From Primula veris (Eukaryota > Streptophyta > Magnoliopsida > Ericales > Primulaceae), in contig OY821742.1 of NCBI GenBank assembly GCA_963682055.1, positions 11,749,752-11,813,751 on the forward strand: a stretch of DNA of 64,000 bases, given 5' to 3'. Both the position numbers and the translations under genes were made by a program. Shown piece by piece: positions 52,136-64,000 of the stretch (position 1 is its first letter; each line of letters starts with the position of its first letter). The notes beneath the pieces are model-generated. The model had not been told where the DNA came from, searched no databases, and saw only the letters and a program-made list of their open reading frames with translations.

Positions 52136-53762
52136 GTATTTTTTTATTTTTTAAAAATTATTGTAATTAAATTTATATACTTAATAATAATTTGGCCGCA
52201 TTTGGCTAAAAGTGATGTGTTGTTGACATATTCTATTCCTCGATATGAAATGTTTTTTTAATACGGGCATACACAATACACTATTTATACATAATCTTTA
52301 AGACAGACATACACAATACATAATTTATACATGTTTTTTAATACGGGCATACACAATACATTATTTATACATGTTATTTAATACATGCATACACAACACA
52401 CAATTCATACATGTTTTTAATACGGAAATACGCAATACAGACATACACAATACTTTTTTAAACCATTTTTTGGGCTTTTTCGGGTTCCCGACTTTTTTGA
52501 ACTTTTTTCATTTTTTTGTGATTTTGGATATTTTTTGGGTTTTTTCGGTTACCGACTTTTTTAAAAGTTTTTTCAGCATCACAATGCATAATTTATACAG
52601 GCATACACAATACATAATTTATACATGTTTTTTAATACGGGCATACACAATACATTATTTATACATGTTATTTAATACATGCATACACAACACACAATTT
52701 ATACATGTTTTTTAATACGGAAATACGCAATACAGACATACACAATACTTTTTTTAACCATTTTTTGGGCTTTTTCAGGTTCCCGACTTGTTAAAAGGTT
52801 TTTCCAGGCTTTTTTGGGTTTTTCCGGGTTCTCGACTTTTTTGAACTTTTTTCATTTTTTTGTGATTTTGGATATTTTTTGGGTTTTTTCGGTTACCGAC
52901 TTTTTTAAAAGTTTTTTCAACATATTTTGGGTTTTTTTGAATTTTCGACTTTTTAGAACTTTTTTCATTTTTTTTTTGTAATTTTGTAATTTTTTTTTTT
53001 TGTTTTTTACCATATCTTTGGGCTTTTTTCGGGTTCTCGACTTTTCTGAACTTTATTTTTATATATTTTTATGAATTTGGATTTTTCTTTGGTTTTTTTT
53101 TTTTTTTTTTTTTTTGCCACTTTTTTGGAGTTTTTTCGGATTCTCGACTTTTTAAAGGTTTTTTCAGCACTTTTTTGGTTTTTTCGGGTTCTCGATTTTT
53201 GTGAACTTTTTTCATTCTTTTTGTGATTTTGGATTTTTCTTTGTTTTTTTTACTTTTTTTAACCATTTTTTGGGCTTTTTCGGGTTCCCGACTTTTTAAA
53301 AGGTTTTTCCAGCCTTTTTTGGGTTTTTTCGGATTCTCGACTTTTTTGAACTTTTTTCATTTTTTTGTGAATTTGGATTTTTATTGGTTTTTTTTTTATT
53401 TTTTAACATTTTTTTGGATTTTTTCGGGTTCCCGACTTTTTTAAAGGTTTTTCCAGCATTTTTTGGGTTTTTTCGGGTTTTCGACTTTTTTGAACTTTTT
53501 TTATTTTTTGTTGTAATTTTATTTTTTTCGGTTTAGAAATCATTTTAACATTAAATAAGGTATTATTTTATGGGAAAAAAATGATATTTAGAAAGAGAGA
53601 GGAGAGAGAAGAGAAAGAGAATTTTTTTGATAGCTGAGGAGAAATATATATTTTTTTTCTATTTTGGGTCAATTGTATGTTTTGGGAATAATTTGTTTTA
53701 GTTGTATGTTTTGATAATATTTCATAACACATTGTATGTTTTGAGAATTGACCCTATAAATT

Positions 53763-54135
53763 AACCGCCAACCGTAATAAAGTAAATTACTATTCCCCCT
53801 CCCCTCAAATAGTTCTGATTTTCATTTTGCAAGGTCCTAATTGTTCACTTTCTTTTTTTACTATATTTTTTTTTTTTTTTTTTTGGTAGTTAAATAATAT
53901 CAATTTTACAATTATAAACTTGTAATTTAAGTAACAAATAGTTTTTGTTTAAGATTTTTTATTTTTTTTACTTTTTTGTTGAATTTTAAGTGAAATTGAT
54001 TTAAATAATTAAATATTATAGTTTCCGAAGCAGCAGTGTAGTACATTTATTTGGGACCGAGGAATTAGTAGTTTACTTGCTCGATCACTTTGTTATTCAA
54101 GTGTTTATAATTATAAAATATTTTTTATCATCAAT
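53763..54135. other. Spacer, nothing recognised
   Basis: AT-rich stretch between the foldback element and the next repeat, with a long T run near 53867. No gene signals. Confidence 0.5.
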
Positions 54136-54136
54136 T

Positions 54137-54705
54137 GTCAACCCATAAGTATTACCGGCGATGCGAAAACATATATTAACCTATCATATTTTTGGTATTT
54201 TTTAAAATAACAACAATACTCCCTATAATTTGTTATTTATATCCAAAAAAATTTATTCATCCGTTAAATTGTGTAATCATGTGTACTCATGTATCAAATT
54301 TGTTCATGTATGATTGTGCATGATCATTTATCTAAAATTCACCCTTGCATATGTGATCATGTGTGATCCTATGTAGGTGTGATTTTATACAGTCGTGTCT
54401 CCGCATGATCATACGTGATCATATATCTAAGCGATTTTGGATGATCATGTGTCTGCATGATTTTGTGCAATCCATTGTTTGTTTGATCCAGTGTGATTAT
54501 TTGTACTTCGAGAATGTGTGATTATGTGTACATTGATCATGTATTTTCGTAAACAATTTAATAATTTTTCTTTTCATTTTTTGGATTTTATAAAAAATTC
54601 ACTATAACACATAATCTTTGATGTATTTTTTAAAAAATAACAGATTTTATGCAATGATTTTTTAAAAAACAATGACAAATATGATACTTTGGTGGATTAA
54701 ATTTT
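54137..54705. mobile_element. Possible inverted-repeat element with TGATCATG core
   Basis: The left border (TATCATATTTTTGG...TTTTTTAAAATAACA) is similar to the complement of the right border (TATCATATTTGTC...TTTTTTAAAAAATCA). The interior (54270-54545) is full of TGATCATGTGT and GTGTGATTATG variants, a degenerate minisatellite. No target duplication was fixed. Confidence 0.4.
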
Positions 54706-57286
54706 TAATTTTTAAAAAGCATTTACTTGGTCATAGTAGAATGTAAACGAACAGATGAATATAAAATATTACTTTGGAAAAAATCTTACACGTGTTACGT
54801 TGGAAAAATATAATGTTAGTGAAATAATTTTTTCTATTCTCATGGATAAACATTGTCATTTTTTTGAACTTTTGATTTATTATTTTGAAACTAAAAAGTA
54901 GATGAACTAAACTGAAAACACTAACTTCTTTAAAAAGTCTATAACACTAGTTTCAACTGTATTTAAGATTAAACGGTCTTCCATAACATACGTAAGCTTA
55001 AAATCACTCACATCATCAGTATATGGATTGCACTCTCTACATTTGTCATCAAATTAATCACATTTTATTAAATTTGACTATTTACTTTACATATAACACA
55101 AATTCTCAGGCTATCTGTCACGCTTTCTATTTAAATATAGTATTTTCTCCGTCCAAAATTAATTGATAGATATTCTGAATTTATCAGATCACCATGTCCA
55201 TTTCAATTGATCAAATCTAGTCCACTCTTGCACCATTTAAAAAAAAAAATCATTACTTTATTGCCTTCATGAAAAATTGTGTTAAAAACTAGAAAACCAG
55301 ATGCTCATAAAAACACAAATCCCTATCTAAAAGTTCAAATCCAATTCAAAATCATATATGGAAAATTATATTATACGTAGGGAATGGACTGTGATCATTT
55401 GAAGGTTCACTAAAGTCCAGATTCATAATCTGAAACTGAATCGTTTAGTCGTTTACAGTAAAAACTGAACCAATCCAACCAAACTTACCCGGTATCTAGA
55501 TTCACTGTTTTCTCTTCCAACTAAAATGTAGGAACAACCTGAATTATCATATTCCTAGGTACAATGATAAAGCTGAAGATAGTTTTGACAATAAAACACG
55601 TAACAAGCACTCATCTGTTTGCAACAATTGAAATTCGATGATATCTCCGCAAGCCATAAGATGATAAGCTGATAAGCACCTCTTCCTAAGGCTTGGTCAA
55701 TATTTTTATTTTAAAATTACCATATTTTTATTATAACTTATTGTTAAATCATTATATTTTTCTTTTGTATCATGTGCAATAAACAGAACGAGGCTCGAAA
55801 GGGAAAAACGGTAAATTACTAAACGGTAACCAATGAAAACTCCCAATATTTCGGGTGAGCTTTCCTCTTTCCCGTTGGCCCTTAAATCTTCATGTTCCAG
55901 AGGCAATTTGTCGTAAAAAATTGTTGCGAACCCCACCTCCTATTCACCGTAACAGATCATGGTTTGAAAACAACCATCCTACTAGTTGAAAATGGCACGA
56001 ACGTTATCTGCTGCAACATTTCCCCCTGCCATATCAATATTTCGTTTCCCTGTAGGAAAAAGAAATTGAGATTTTGTCAAGTCATCTTCACGTTCTAATG
56101 ATGCTCGTTATTTAACAATAGATTTAATGGACAATTAAAAGATACACTTAAAAAAAGTCATGCTTTCTAACATATAAAACCGTAGCTGAGCTGCTCTCGA
56201 TAATGTTATGTAGTCAGTTCAGATCAACATGGCGGACCACATTACTTACGTGGGTCACATTACCTAAATAGACAAAGTTCACTCTCTCCTCTAAAATATT
56301 CTAATTTGGTGTAGTGCACCCATGCCACATCAGTGCCAACCGGTCCAGCAGGTTGCCTAAGCCCAAGAGAAAATTGGTTGACTCGGTTTGATACTCTTAA
56401 AGGGTCAAAACTAGCATTATAAACATACGACAATCTATCAAAGTTGGAAGCTGATGTTAGCTATACTAAAGAACACAAAACAGAACTTGGTTTAAACTTT
56501 TAGGGATCATTAAACCAAAGAGTAGTATCTCTTTACCAATCTCAGAGACTTGAGAGAGAGAGAGAGAAATTAACAGTGATCATTAGAACAATTTTTCTAG
56601 GTACTTTCCTTGACAGAATGTTTGAATCCAGGGGATACTACAGTAACGAACTAATTATTTATTACCGCCTCTAAAAGTTCTCTTTTGGGGTTCCTTAGAG
56701 ACTGGCCTTATGTGCCTTGGCACTAGGCTAGCACCGTGCCACATAAGCAATCTTGTCACTATACAACAATATTATTCAGTTGTTTTTCGGTCCAGAATAC
56801 TTACATACGACTGGTCCTGGAAATTCCTTGAGTGAAGTCCTGAACCAAGTGCTCATTTGCCTGGAAGAAACACAAGTAGACTAATTCATAACCAAATTAC
56901 ACCAAAGGTATCTATAGCACAAATTCCACGATCTAATGAGCATAAAATTAAAAGTAAATCAGTTAAATAAGTAAAACTTGCCTCAAATCTGTTGCTTAAT
57001 TTGGTCTAGATGCCAAACAACTTGTTTAAGCATGAAAAGAGCCTTCCCACCATATGAAGAACAACTTTACATCCAGGTATCGAAAGCCAGCTAATTACAG
57101 ATTAACTGTCTAATCGCTACCTTGTATTGGCAGCTTTTGACTGTAACAAATTAGTCTATCTCAAGAGGGTCATAAGTGAAGCTGCATTTCATATTTGGTA
57201 CAAAGCTGTTAACACCATAACTGACTATTTAATTCGAAATTTTAGCAGTTCAAAATTTTTAACGACCCCGTAACAGCATAACCAAT
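54706..57286. other. Intergenic and 3' flank of the PPR gene
   Basis: No convincing gene. A Stowaway-like end (TTTTCTCCGTCCAAAATTAATTG, near 55145) has no clear partner. The part nearest the PPR gene (about 56780-57286) may be its 3' UTR. Confidence 0.45.
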
Positions 57287-58657
57287 TCAATAGTTCAAAA
57301 TCCGAGCCATTTGGATTTTTGAGCGTAGCTTCCTTGCCTCTCGCGGTTCCCCCGAACGACGAAGACCTTGAAGAACAGCTCTTTGCGAAGATCTAAGTAT
57401 CTTCAATCCCCCTTTTATACAAGAAAGCAATAATTTTGAAGCACTATGGTATCTCCCAACTTTACACAGATTATGAACCAACGTAGAGTACGTAAACGAG
57501 TCCTTTACATCCATCGATTTGAATAGCTTCATTGCATAATCAACATCTCCAGATTTAGATAACCCATCAAGTAAACAATTAAAAGCAACCAAATTTGAGT
57601 CGAACCCTATCGTATTCATTTCCGTAAAATGTTTCTCTGCCGCTTCTACATGACCAGCTTTACACAACCCATCAATTAAAATTGTATGTGTATACTCATC
57701 AATTTCTAACCCACTTTTTCCAATCTCATGCAATAAGTTAAAAGCAGATTCCACTTTGCCTTCTTTACAATATAAGTTAATCAAAGTGTTGTAACACACC
57801 ATATCGAGCTCAATTCCATTAACAATCATTTGCTCCATACATTCATTTGCTTCTTTTATTCTTCCCATTCTAACTAAAGCACCAGTGACCGTGCAATATG
57901 CAAAAGCATCAAAAGCGTATCCTTTTTCTTTCATTTCGTGAAAAATTTCAAGCCCTTGTTCGAATTGTCTACATCTAAACAAACATTTCATCATAGTCGT
58001 GAATGTATACGCATTCGGTAAATTCCCGGTATCTCCGAGCTCCTTAAGTATTCTCCTAGCGGTTCTCAACCTACCAGCTTTACAGAGCCCGTTAATTAAC
58101 ACGTTATACGATCCTATCCGGGGAGTAAACCCATAGCGCTGCAAATTTCTGAATAACATGAGGGCATTTTCAGGATACCCATTTCTGCACAGACCATTGA
58201 TCATTATGTTAATTGTGGTTGGACAAGGTGATATTTTACCTCGAATCATTTGAAACACACTATTTGCCTCTTCTGGTTTTCCAGATTTGAAGAAACAGTG
58301 CATCAGAGTATTGTAACTATATATATCCGGAGTCATACCCAATTGAAGCATATGTTCGAATAATTCCAAGGCCCGTGAAAATAACCGATTCTTAGTAGCA
58401 CCAGCCATTAAGGAATTAAATGTGATAACATCTGGTCTTATATTAGCTTCTTCCATTCTATGAACAACCTCGTAAGCTGCGTCTATGCTAACAAAACGAC
58501 AATAAGCAGCAATTAATGTATTATAAGTTACCACGTCGGGGAGTACTCCTAATCTAATCCCGTCAATTAACACTGCTTCAGCTTTCTCTAAATTTTTCAC
58601 TCTACACAATGATGTCATACAAATATTCAATAACTTAGTGGAAAATCCACAAACCAT
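57287..58657 (-). CDS. P-type pentatricopeptide repeat protein (At5g46680-like)
   Basis: A single exon of 456 aa from the ATG at 58657; an in-frame TTG just upstream is not a likely start, and the frame upstream is closed by a stop near 58720. About twelve 35-residue PPR motifs run through the protein, with the typical VTYNTLI, ITFNSLM, YSYNTLM, GSYNVLINGLCKAGR, YTFTTMMK and YTHTILIDGLCKAGH helix starts. No E, E+ or DYW domain follows, so it is P-class. PPR proteins bind organellar RNA one base per repeat and act in its processing, stability or translation. A short, only mildly basic N-terminus precedes the first repeat, so organelle targeting is not certain. Length and ends resemble Arabidopsis At5g46680, whose RNA target I do not know. 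Confidence 0.93.
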   Translation of the reverse strand: MVCGFSTKLLNICMTSLCRVKNLEKAEAVLIDGIRLGVLPDVVTYNTLIAAYCRFVSIDAAYEVVHRMEEANIRPDVITFNSLMAGATKNRLFSRALELFEHMLQLGMTPDIYSYNTLMHCFFKSGKPEEANSVFQMIRGKISPCPTTINIMINGLCRNGYPENALMLFRNLQRYGFTPRIGSYNVLINGLCKAGRLRTARRILKELGDTGNLPNAYTFTTMMKCLFRCRQFEQGLEIFHEMKEKGYAFDAFAYCTVTGALVRMGRIKEANECMEQMIVNGIELDMVCYNTLINLYCKEGKVESAFNLLHEIGKSGLEIDEYTHTILIDGLCKAGHVEAAEKHFTEMNTIGFDSNLVAFNCLLDGLSKSGDVDYAMKLFKSMDVKDSFTYSTLVHNLCKVGRYHSASKLLLSCIKGGLKILRSSQRAVLQGLRRSGEPREARKLRSKIQMARILNY

Positions 58658-61600
58658 TGCTTGCGTATGCCTCAGCAATATCCCAACTGAATATCGGAAC
58701 CTGAAGTTTTTCCGATATTAATTCTGGAAATGATGACTTGAGTTGCATATCAATCATGGACTAACGACCTCTGCAAGAAGCTGATTTCGCTAAATAAATT
58801 TGGCCACTGTATTAAATGAAACAAGAAAAAATCACTTAAATCAACCAAAAAGCGTTCTACGTCCTAGTCATTTTAAGAGAAAAAATCTCACGGTGGCAAA
58901 TATAAAAACTATATTGGTTCACAAATATTGAGATCCCAATAATAGACAGAAAACTGAACTAGCCAATTTTTGAGTTTTATAAAGTCAACTGATCTGCATA
59001 AAAGTACCTGCCAAACAACGTAATGACAAATTCAGATTATGAAGCAGCCTTTACTGTAACATCTTCTAAAAAGAGCTGATTATAGAGAACAACCTAACAA
59101 TTAACTAAGCCTTACGGGGAATAGGGTTTCCACCATAGATTAGGAAAAAAAAAACTTTTACCTATAAAGAATTTCAAATATATACAGCTATAACTTTCTT
59201 GGCCACCCTAGGGAAAACTATTTTCCTGCAAATTTAGGAATTTAGAGCTGCCTGCCTGCCTCCATCACTGATTGGCAACAAGTTATGTACCGCAAAAATT
59301 GAAGGACAAACATTACCTCAACTAACGTTTTCACAAAACCAGATGCTTAAACAAGAAGCGTTCGACCATTGCAACTAAATTCGAGCGAAAAACAAACCAG
59401 TTGAGATATCAATTCACCAAAACCACGGAATTTCAGTATAGTCAAAGGAGCAACTTTAAGACTTGTTCCATTACAGATATTAAGAAAAATACCCGACTCA
59501 TTTCAGGCCCGAGAAAAAGGCAGCTTAAATCCTAATATAGTTTTTCATGCTAGAATATAAAAAATCCTTCTTGGAGAGCAATTAACGGAAAGACATACGC
59601 AATGCAGCTTATAATACAAATAATAAACTTTGATAAGCGTAAATTAAGGGATAAAGGCTTGTTTGGTTACGGAATTCAAGAAAATCGGCTGAATTTACTC
59701 GAGGCTGAGAAAAAAGCTTAAAACTTAATGTAGTTTTTCGATCCACAATATAAAAAATACGTCTTTTAGACTAACAAGTGAAATACCAAATGCACTGTAA
59801 CTTAAAAGCAAAGAAAATTTGATAATAAATAAATAAATGACACGAGTTTATAAATTATAAGCTACAACTAATCCCAGCCTCAATTGCAATTTGCAGAAAA
59901 AATCAATAAAGGGATAATAAATAATAATGCACACCAATTGTTTGACTTATTGAATTAGAAAGAAAAAAAAAACACGAGTTTAAACACCAAATGTAACTTA
60001 TAAGAAAAGAATAATAAATAACAGAGTTTAATTGCAAACAAAATGGAAAATGAATAAAGAGATAATAATGCACACCAACTGTTTGACTAATTGATTTAGA
60101 GAAAAATAAAAGTTGTCCATTTTGCTAAAGTGAAGTAAGTAATTTAGAAAGTGTATATAATAATATATTGGTTGAGTTTGGGGAAAATTAGGGAAGAAAT
60201 TGAAAAAAAAAACATGTAGATATAGATTTAAAATTAAGATTTGAAAAGTTGTGTTTTTATTGTACCTTAATTGTACAGTGTTGCTACACACAGAGAGAGA
60301 GAGAGAGAGAGAGAAACTTGTCTGCGTCCATGATGTAATTTTTATTTTTTATTTGATGTGATTTTTATTTTTATTTTTATTTGATTTAGTTTTTGTTTTT
60401 ATTTGATGTAATTTTTATTTTTATTTGATGTATTCTATTATTAATTAGTAAAATGAATGTTTAATTTTATTTATTTAACTTTACAGTTTTTAGTTGTTAA
60501 TTATTTAGTTTTGATTACAATTATAACTGTTAAAACCTATTTATAATTACATTCAAAACTGTTAGTACCTTTTTAATAATTTCAATAACATTCAAAAGCT
60601 AAATCAACGAGTTAAAACAACACACCAATAAACTCGACATGTCGCTCCCCATAAACCAACATACAAAATTTAAGTTAAATCAACAGCATGAACCAACGTG
60701 TATTGATTTAACATGTTGGTTTTTATGAAACGACATGTAAAGATTATCGGTGTGTTGGTTTAGACAGAGTTAAAATATTTTAATATAAAATAATAAAAAT
60801 ATCTTTTTTTTCTCTTAATGAAAAAAATATAAAAGACTTAAAAACTATTTTTGATATAACACGTATTTTTATTATAAAACTATATCTAATATATAACTTA
60901 TTTTTTTCTTTTAAAAAAACTAATAGTTGATTATAAATGCAAAGATATTTATTTATGAATTAGAAATACCTTTTTTATTTTATTTTTCCGAATTTAATTG
61001 AAGGTTTTATGTAATTCCTGAATTTATTGTATATTTTTCGTTTTCTTTTTAACATAGAAACAAGCGAACCAACACCGATCTCTGTGAGTAGCGAAGAGAC
61101 AGAAGGGGGAGGGGGAGCAGCAATCCACTACAGCGACAGCAGCAAACTCTGGGCGATAAAAGATGACTATGAGTTCTAGGCGAGCTTAGCAAGCTCGGCC
61201 GATAAACATGCATGCAATGGTTATTTAATTGGCGAGCATTACTTCCTTTATTTTTTTCTCACAGAAAATGAATACTACTATGGAAAAAAAAACAGTACTA
61301 CTAAGAAAAAAAAGTGGGCAATTTGCCGCAGCTCAAACTTTTATTTTTTTATTTTATTTATTTATTAATAATTAGTTACACACACACTCAAGAGTTTATT
61401 AAGGCTCAAGTGGTAAAAAAAGTAATTTCGCCACTTTTTAATTTCTTATTCTAAAACTCCATAAGTTAACCTAAAATATCGTAACCATTGATATATACTC
61501 GGATCGATGTGTAAATGAACCCTCGAGAAAGCAGCAAAACGAAACCAAAATAATATCATTTTGCATTTTAATATCTTTGCGGACGTTTTTAATATGTTTT

Positions 61601-62395
61601 TTTTTATGGAAGTTTTAATTTTTTTAGCTAGGGGTGTCGTAATTTAAAATAAAACGGATTAATTCGGGTCACGTAGGCGGAGACTTTGCTATGTAGGTCG
61701 GATAGAGTGTTCTCTTAGGCATGGTGCACGTCAGCATGGTAAGCCATCGTCGTGGCCAACTGTGCGACAACGTGTCACGTGAATCTGAACGAAAAAAAAA
61801 GATATATACACAGAGAGAAAAAGTATAGAGAGAGACGGGAAAAGATGTATAGAGAGTGAGGGGTGATGAGAAATGTAAAAATATAGACGAGGAGATAAGA
61901 AGCTACAACGATCTCTCCCGTGTCAGAGATGGCATACAAGAGATATGTGTTGGATTATAACCTAGATAGCCGTACCCGTCTCGTACCGGGTACTCGTACC
62001 CGTACTCGTACACCAGAACACTTACATTTAACTTAGTTTGTTCCTTATACCCCCACTCGATAAAGTTTCATATAGATAATATCCATACAATTAAGTCATT
62101 ATGGGGGCTTGTGTTAAGAATTCAAAGTTTTATTTTCATATTTTTGTCTTTTAAAGCTATTTTATAGTTTAATTGAGAAAAAAAAAATTGTAAAAAAGAA
62201 CAATTATTCTATAAAATGAGACTAAAGTTCCAAAAGTGGGTTTTACAAATTTTATAGACTTTTTTTTTCTGACATTTTGCGTTTTTTTTTAGCTTTTTAA
62301 AGACTAAAAATGATATCAAAATATGAAACAGAGTTTCTAAATATTGATAATCATTTAATGAGAGGCTATGATTTTGTGATTCATTTATTCACGGA
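58658..62395. other. Intergenic, no gene seen
   Basis: Contains the 5' flank of the PPR gene, a (GA)n tract at about 60292-60315, a T-rich ATTTTTATTTTTATTTGATG repeat (60335-60435), and a GA-rich plus CTCGATAAAGTTTCA repeat (61800-62115). A GGGTACTCGTACCCGTACTCG block lies near 61990. No coding exons were recognised. Confidence 0.5.
61800..62115. repeat. Dispersed repeat, copy 2
   Basis: GA-rich block, then CCCCCACTCGATAAAGTTTCAT, CAATTAAG and GGGGGCTTGTGTTAA. It parallels 41020-41300 in order and wording, but diverges between the shared words. Confidence 0.4.
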
Positions 62396-62403
62396 GTAGA
62401 GAC

Positions 62404-62905
62404 CAATGCTTTAAATAGCGTTATCGTTACCGTAATATTTTTTTTGAGAAAAACGCTAAAAGCGTAAATAGCGTTGCTACATAGCGCTTTGCGGTGTAAT
62501 TTTTTTTTTTGCTTAAATATGTACTAAAATTTAGAATATATAACAATAAAAGATAAAATGTATAGTTATATTGGGTAATAATAAAAGAAATCGGAAAAAA
62601 AATGTTACTACAGGTGAGTTTCAAAATTGGGTCTGATGGAACATAATGCACTGTCACAACCATCTGGACTACACACACTTTTATGAGAATTACACAACAT
62701 ATATTAATTATTTAGATCCGATTTTTTTTTCCTAACTCGCTATTTACGCTTTTGGTCTAAAATTTCGTATTTTTTGCGCTTTTGGTCCCAATAGCGTGAA
62801 TTTAGCGCTTTTCCATCCAAATAGCGTTTTAGCGTAGACAATTTTTTTTCGAAAAACACTATATCGCGAAATGTTGCGTAATATAGCGAGCTTTTTAAAA
62901 CAGTG
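62404..62905. mobile_element. hAT MITE, 502 bp
   Basis: Ends CAATGCTTTAAATAGCG and CGAGCTTTTTAAAACAGTG form an inverted pair. An exact 8-bp duplication GTAGAGAC flanks it (62396-62403, 62906-62913). TAGCG/CGCTA words crowd both subterminal zones, as hAT transposase-binding motifs do. No transposase is encoded; the frame at 62427-62678 is not credible. Confidence 0.85.
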
Positions 62906-62913
62906 GTAGAGAC

Positions 62914-63540
62914 CGCTATACTTTATACTATTCTTGTGAAATAACTTGCTTTAGTGTTGTACGCATATGTGATTTTTAGCGCAACAGTGAAATTGTTGTC
63001 ATGTGATCTGGAGAATATTGACTACGATTAGAGAAAGCAACGTCTTGTACAAATGCAATACACTATCTCCATTAGGTCCAAAGTGGCCGACACTTCCGGG
63101 GACTCCATACATAGCATGAGTTTTAACACCGGTTTTGCCTTTTAATGTACATGAGGAGACAAGAATGGGCTATTAGAGGCTACACCCACTCCTGTATTAT
63201 GAATAATTTTACAAGCCAGTATATATTTTACATATAAATTTATAAATTTAATAGGCGGGGTAGTACACATATATTTTGTTGGAATTCCACGGTACCAATT
63301 CCTGAATCCTATCTCCGTCCAAGTTTGAAGGGTCCATGGCAACTCTACAATTTATAAAAGTACGAATTTTCTGGTAGCTTATTCTGGGGGAAAAATAGTG
63401 TAATTTGACTGCCCCTATAAATTAACATTTGATTTTGACGAAGCCCGTAAGTTTAGTTCTATCACCATCACTGCTTTAGTGTTGCAAAAACCATAAGGCA
63501 TGTGTGTGTGTCTGCATGGATATAATAAGTCAAGGTGGTA
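62914..63540. other. Intergenic, no gene seen
   Basis: AT-rich sequence with no recognisable exon, RNA gene or repeat. A 66-codon frame at 63142-63342 (-) shows no known domain. Confidence 0.5.
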
Positions 63541-63550
63541 ATGCTCATCG

Positions 63551-63783
63551 CCTCCGTTCCTATTTAATTGTCAATTACGAAACTACGTGTAATTTTGATC
63601 GGGTTATAACTTGTATCAAAATTGTCGGAATAATTTTTTTTTTAAATCTAATCATAAAATCTAACATTTAAACTATACTATTAACTTTTAAAATTTTTAA
63701 TTCCGAGAATTTTGATACAAGTTTTTGACCGGTCAAAATTACACGTATTTTCCTAATAGACAGTTAAATAGAAACGGAGGAAG
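63551..63783. mobile_element. Stowaway-like MITE
   Basis: Left CCTCCGTTCCTATTTAATTG and right CAGTTAAATAGAAACGGAGG are inverted. The inner arms include TACGTGTAATTTTGATCGG and its near-complement, so the whole folds into one hairpin. TA follows the right end (GAAG then TA); the left outer bases are eroded. Confidence 0.65.
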
Positions 63784-64000
63784 TACTGGTTATTCTGAAC
63801 GTTTTATATTGTATATATCTTTGCTGATTTTCCAGACTTCTGTTATACATGTGTCCAGTTTAGTGTCGAAGTGTTTGATAAAGTGTACCAAGAAACTTAC
63901 CCAAAAAAAGTATACCGAGAACTCGGTCACAAAATATATTCAAAGTTCAACTGAAACTTTTCTGAATGAGAATTGAGAAGTCATTTGACTCTCTGATTGA

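Larger units (their letters stand above)
49991..53755. mobile_element. 3.77-kb foldback transposon with minisatellite arms
   Basis: The outer ends match as inverted repeats: AGGAAAAATTACCAAAACATA on the left and, complemented, AGGGTCAATTCTCAAAACATA on the right. ATAAATT flanks both sides (49984-49990, 53756-53762). The arms are composite: A/T-rich blocks (CCCAAAAAATGGTTA, AAAGTCGGGAACCCG, ATATCCAAAATCAC) alternate with a ~40-bp minisatellite (TGTATTGTGTATGCCCGTAT). The left arm is about 50090-51890 and the right arm, in reverse complement, about 52255-53540. No transposase frame exists; all short frames are translations of the repeats. It is a long-TIR, non-autonomous element, possibly mobilised by a MULE-type enzyme. 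Confidence 0.85.

Noticed and set aside
50357..53444. Several Phe-rich frames in the foldback element, and the array as a possible CRISPR
   Set aside because: The frames are repeat translations. The array units are direct ~40-bp minisatellites without unique spacers, in a plant genome, so not CRISPR.
58658..58678. N-terminal extension of the PPR protein
   Set aside because: It would begin at TTG; the ATG at 58657 matches the family start and no upstream ATG exists before the in-frame stop.

Overview
This is eudicot plant nuclear DNA. It is AT-rich, its genes carry introns with GT/AG borders, and the spaces between genes are filled with Ty1/copia retrotransposons, hAT, CACTA, Stowaway and MULE/foldback-type elements. 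The species cannot be fixed from the sequence alone. No virus, plasmid, CRISPR or bacterial operon is present.

Four host genes are supported. A secreted class III peroxidase (+, 3004-7333, 4 exons) contains a fourfold 242-bp tandem repeat and several MITEs in its introns. A shaggy/GSK3-like kinase of the BIN2/BIL subgroup (+, 34321-39928, 12 exons, 393 aa) belongs to brassinosteroid-type signalling. A mitochondrial aspartate aminotransferase (-, 41861-49205, 10 exons, 424 aa) lies tail to tail with the kinase. A single-exon P-type pentatricopeptide repeat protein (-, 57287-58657, 456 aa) resembles Arabidopsis At5g46680. These genes do not form a pathway; they are neighbours on a chromosome segment.

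The space from 7.6 to 23.2 kb is one nest of retroelements. An old, decayed copia element (A, + strand, 7658-23228, TSD CTTTA) was interrupted in its integrase region by a very young SIRE-like copia element with an env-like ORF (B, - strand). B's two LTRs differ at only one base that I could find, and its 1.66-kilocodon gag-pol is broken by a single stop codon. A second, truncated B copy follows the right LTR and runs directly into the reverse transcriptase of A, so a tandem B array later lost one end together with part of A.

The most unusual signals are these. (1) A near-perfect ~94-bp palindrome 1.9 kb upstream of the kinase carries a 36/38 copy of the kinase start-codon region, which is the layout expected of a newborn hairpin-RNA locus or of a transposon-derived first exon. 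(2) The self-complementary 8-mer GTTGCAAC and variants recur in about 12-bp steps in the LTR, spacers and coding regions of element B. (3) A 3.77-kb foldback element (49991-53755) has arms built of ~40-bp minisatellites and A/T-rich blocks, with relatives at 24, 33 and perhaps 54 kb. (4) The 242-bp x4 array in the peroxidase intron has a repeat boundary inside a Stowaway MITE.

The remaining intergenic DNA (23-32 kb, 54-57 kb, 58.7-62.4 kb, 62.9-64 kb) shows no convincing gene.
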